NCBI RefSeq assembly: GCF_003031675.1 | Contig: NZ_PYWX01000019.1 | Span: 55,652-119,651 of the forward strand | Direction: 5' to 3' | Origin: Pseudomonas palleroniana | GTDB taxonomy: Bacteria > Pseudomonadota > Gammaproteobacteria > Pseudomonadales > Pseudomonadaceae | DNA: 64,000 nt | Part shown: positions 61,965 through 64,000 of the stretch, piece by piece | Numbering within the stretch: position 1 is the stretch's first letter | Layout of the letters: each line of letters starts with the position of its first letter | The notes under the pieces: model-generated | What the model saw: the letters and a program-made list of their open reading frames with translations, nothing else | Databases searched by the model: none | Told to the model about the DNA's origin: nothing | Position numbers and translations under genes: made by a program

Positions 61965-63150
61965 CCTGACCCACTCGCGCCGTGACTTTCTCAAACTCTC
62001 GGCGGTGCTCAGCGCCGCCGGTGCCTTGCCCCTGCTGAGCAGCCTGCAAGCGCGCGCCGCCAGCGAGCCGGACGCGCCGGTACGCATCGGCTACCTGCCG
62101 ATCACCGATGCGACGCCGCTGTTGGTCGCGCATAACAACGGCCTGTTCGAAGCCGAAGGCATCAAGGCCGAGCGCCCGGTGCTGTTGCGCAGTTGGGCCC
62201 AGGTGATCGAGGCGTTCATTTCCGGGCAGGTCAACGTGATTCATCTGTTGTCGCCGATGACCGTCTGGGCGCGTTACGGCAGCCAAGTGCCGGCCAAGGT
62301 GGTGGCGTGGAACCACGTCGGCGGCTCCGGGTTGACCGTGGCCCCCGGGATTACCGATGTGAAGCAATTGGGCGGCAAGTCGGTGGCGATTCCCTTCTGG
62401 TATTCGATCCACAACGTGGTGGTGCAGCAGTTGTTCCGCGACAACGGCCTGACCCCCGTGGCTCGCGCCGCGGGCACTGCCATCGCGGCCAACGAGGTCA
62501 ACCTGATCGTGCTGCCCCCTTCAGACATGCCGCCGGCCCTGGCCAGCAAGCGTATCGACGGCTACATCGTTGCCGAACCGTTCAATGCCCTGGCCGAAAA
62601 CCTCAAGGTGGGCCGCGTGCAACGTTTTACCGGCGATGTGTGGCGCAATCACGCGTGCTGCGTGGTGTTCATGCACGAGCATGACCTGGCCAACCGTCCC
62701 GAGTGGTCGCAGAAGGTGGTGAACGCTATCGTCAAGGCCCAGGTGTGGACCCGTGACAATCGCGAAGCGGCGGTGAAATTGCTCTCCAAGGACGGCCCGA
62801 ACCGCTACACGCCCCATGCCGAACCGGTGTTGAGTAAAGTCCTGGCACCGCTGGCCGGCGACCGCGCCGCCTACCTGGCAGATGGCGCGATCCGGCATGC
62901 CGACTGGGACGAACACCGTATCGACTTTCAACCTTACCCGTTTCCCAGCTACACCGAAGAACTGGTGCGCCGCCTGAAGGACACCCTGATCGAGGGCGAC
63001 AAGAAATTCCTCGCCGACCTCGACCCGGCGGTTGTCGCCAAGGACCTGGTGGATGACCGCTTCGTGCGTAACGCCATCAAGGCCGTCGGCGGCATGCAGA
63101 CGTTCGGTTTGCCGGACGGGTTTGAACGGCACGAGGAGATCGGCGTTTGA
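61951..63150 (+). CDS. ABC importer substrate-binding protein (NrtA/CmpA/SsuA-like), Tat signal
   Basis: A 399-residue protein. The N-terminus SRRDFLKLSAVLSAAGALPLL is a clear twin-arginine signal. The mature part has IGYLPITDATPLLVAHNNGL, AFISGQVNVIHLLSPMTVWA and IPFWYSIHNVVVQQLF, as in NrtA/CmpA/SsuA proteins. Ligand is not known; candidates are nitrate, sulfonates or a related anion. It overlaps the ATPase gene and is followed by the permease. Confidence 0.87.
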   Translation: MCLDDLTHSRRDFLKLSAVLSAAGALPLLSSLQARAASEPDAPVRIGYLPITDATPLLVAHNNGLFEAEGIKAERPVLLRSWAQVIEAFISGQVNVIHLLSPMTVWARYGSQVPAKVVAWNHVGGSGLTVAPGITDVKQLGGKSVAIPFWYSIHNVVVQQLFRDNGLTPVARAAGTAIAANEVNLIVLPPSDMPPALASKRIDGYIVAEPFNALAENLKVGRVQRFTGDVWRNHACCVVFMHEHDLANRPEWSQKVVNAIVKAQVWTRDNREAAVKLLSKDGPNRYTPHAEPVLSKVLAPLAGDRAAYLADGAIRHADWDEHRIDFQPYPFPSYTEELVRRLKDTLIEGDKKFLADLDPAVVAKDLVDDRFVRNAIKAVGGMQTFGLPDGFERHEEIGV

Positions 63151-63908
63151 ACAACCGCGTAATCCCGGGCTGGCTGCTCGGGTTGATGGGCTTGGCAGGT
63201 TTGCTGGGGCTGTGGTGGCTGGGGGTCAAGGTGTTTGGCGAGGCGGACGGTTTGTCGGCGCGCTTCTCGCTGGCGGCCACCGCCGGCAGCTTGTGGGAAC
63301 TGCTGGGGCGTGGAGAGCTGTACCTGCACGTTGCGGTAAGCCTCAAGCGCATTTTCGTCGGCTTGTTCCTGGCATTGTTGGCAGGGGTGCCGCTGGGGTT
63401 GCTGGTGGGCAGTTCGCGTAATCTGGAGGCCGCGACGACGCCTGCGTTTCAGTTTCTGCGGATGATTTCACCGCTGTCCTGGATGCCTATCGTGGTGATG
63501 CTGATGGGCGTCGGCGACCAGCCGATCTACTTCTTGCTGGCCTTTGCCGCCGTGTGGCCGATCATGCTCAATACCGCCGCCGGCGTGCGCCAGTTGGACC
63601 CGCGCTGGCTACAGTTGAGCAAGAGCTTGAGCGCCACGCGCTGGGAGACGTTGCGCCGGGTGATCATTCCCGGTGTGGTAGGGCATGTGCTGACGGGCGT
63701 GCGCCTGGCCATCGGGATCTTGTGGATCGTGCTGGTGCCGTGCGAAATGCTCGGAGTCAGTGCCGGGTTGGGCTACTACATTCTCGACACCCGCGATCGG
63801 TTGGCGTATTCGGAGTTGATGGCCATGGTGGTGCTGATCGGGCTGCTGGGCTTTGCACTGGATGCGTTGGCGCGCTGGCTGCATCAGCGGTGGGTGCATG
63901 CGCGTTGA
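63147..63908 (+). CDS. ABC importer permease (SsuC/TauC family)
   Basis: A 253-residue protein with six hydrophobic segments. The EAA-like loop is LSATRWETLRRVIIPGVVGHVL. It starts with TTG at 63147 with CGAGGAGATC upstream and overlaps the binding-protein stop by four bases. It completes the importer. A REP element follows. Confidence 0.87.
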   Translation: MNNRVIPGWLLGLMGLAGLLGLWWLGVKVFGEADGLSARFSLAATAGSLWELLGRGELYLHVAVSLKRIFVGLFLALLAGVPLGLLVGSSRNLEAATTPAFQFLRMISPLSWMPIVVMLMGVGDQPIYFLLAFAAVWPIMLNTAAGVRQLDPRWLQLSKSLSATRWETLRRVIIPGVVGHVLTGVRLAIGILWIVLVPCEMLGVSAGLGYYILDTRDRLAYSELMAMVVLIGLLGFALDALARWLHQRWVHAR

Positions 63909-63933
63909 TACGGTTCATTGGGTATCTTGACCC

Positions 63934-63978
63934 GTGGCGAGGGAGCTTGCTCCCGCTGGGCTGCGAAGCGGCCCCCAG
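63934..63978 (+). repeat. REP element (GTGGCGAGGGAGCTTGCTCC family)
   Basis: Begins GTGGCGAGGGAGCTTGCTCC and continues CGCTGGGCTGCGAAGCGGCCC, the third REP family in the window. The inverted partner, if any, is beyond the window end. Confidence 0.8.
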
Positions 63979-64000
63979 CTCTTGGTTTGAAAAGACTGGG

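Overview
The window looks like chromosomal DNA of a fluorescent-group Pseudomonas. It is GC-rich and densely coded. It carries three REPIN-type inverted repeats and one further REP, of the forms common in P. fluorescens relatives. It also contains the contiguous glgA-treZ-malQ-treY-DUF2934-glgX trehalose/alpha-glucan block known from Pseudomonas. I saw no tRNA, rRNA, CRISPR array, insertion sequence or phage gene. Species assignment is inference from gene content only.

Layout. 1-5 kb: the 3' end of a MocR-type regulator, a secreted NTF2-like protein, a CPBP protease, a REPIN, an amidase, an XRE/MmyB-like regulator and a DUF2834 protein. 5-16.5 kb: a diguanylate cyclase, then regulator/transporter pairs (Fsr with AraC; NepI-like MFS plus hydrolase with AraC), a GAF protein, a ProP-like symporter, an ACS-family sugar-acid MFS protein and a MarR-GNAT fusion with marO-like operators. 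16.5-25.5 kb: a lipoprotein sugar dehydrogenase with a DUF2231 membrane protein, a dCache chemoreceptor, a Ser-for-Cys isochorismatase-like hydrolase, a GNAT, a TetR/methyltransferase divergent pair and an OsmC-YcaO fusion. 25.5-35.5 kb: a reverse transsulfuration operon, several small enzymes (VOC, SnoaL, GNATs, one GNAT frameshifted), a LysE exporter, a Tat-type hydrolase and an autotransporter with RTX-like passenger repeats.

35.5-50.3 kb is the most interesting part. The trehalose/alpha-glucan genes all run on the minus strand. glgX is followed without a break by acyl-CoA dehydrogenase-like, PIG-L deacetylase, NodS-like methyltransferase and family-2 glycosyltransferase genes, which overlap by 4 bp or sit 1 bp apart. 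A second PIG-L gene with a changed active-site motif (HPGDE) lies just beyond. The order suggests that an unidentified deacetylated, methylated, glycosylated product is made together with trehalose under osmotic or desiccation stress. Similar AAACTT-N15/16-GTCA promoter candidates precede glgA and glgX.

50.8-64 kb: a 2-hydroxyacid dehydrogenase, an alpha/beta hydrolase, a DUF411/YqaA pair, an SRPBCC protein, a second chemoreceptor with a near-consensus FliA promoter, an aldo/keto reductase with a divergent LysR gene, an AraC regulator, and a divergent five-gene operon (AhpD/CMD-like, acyl-CoA dehydrogenase-like, and an ABC importer of the nitrate/sulfonate/taurine class) that ends in a REP.
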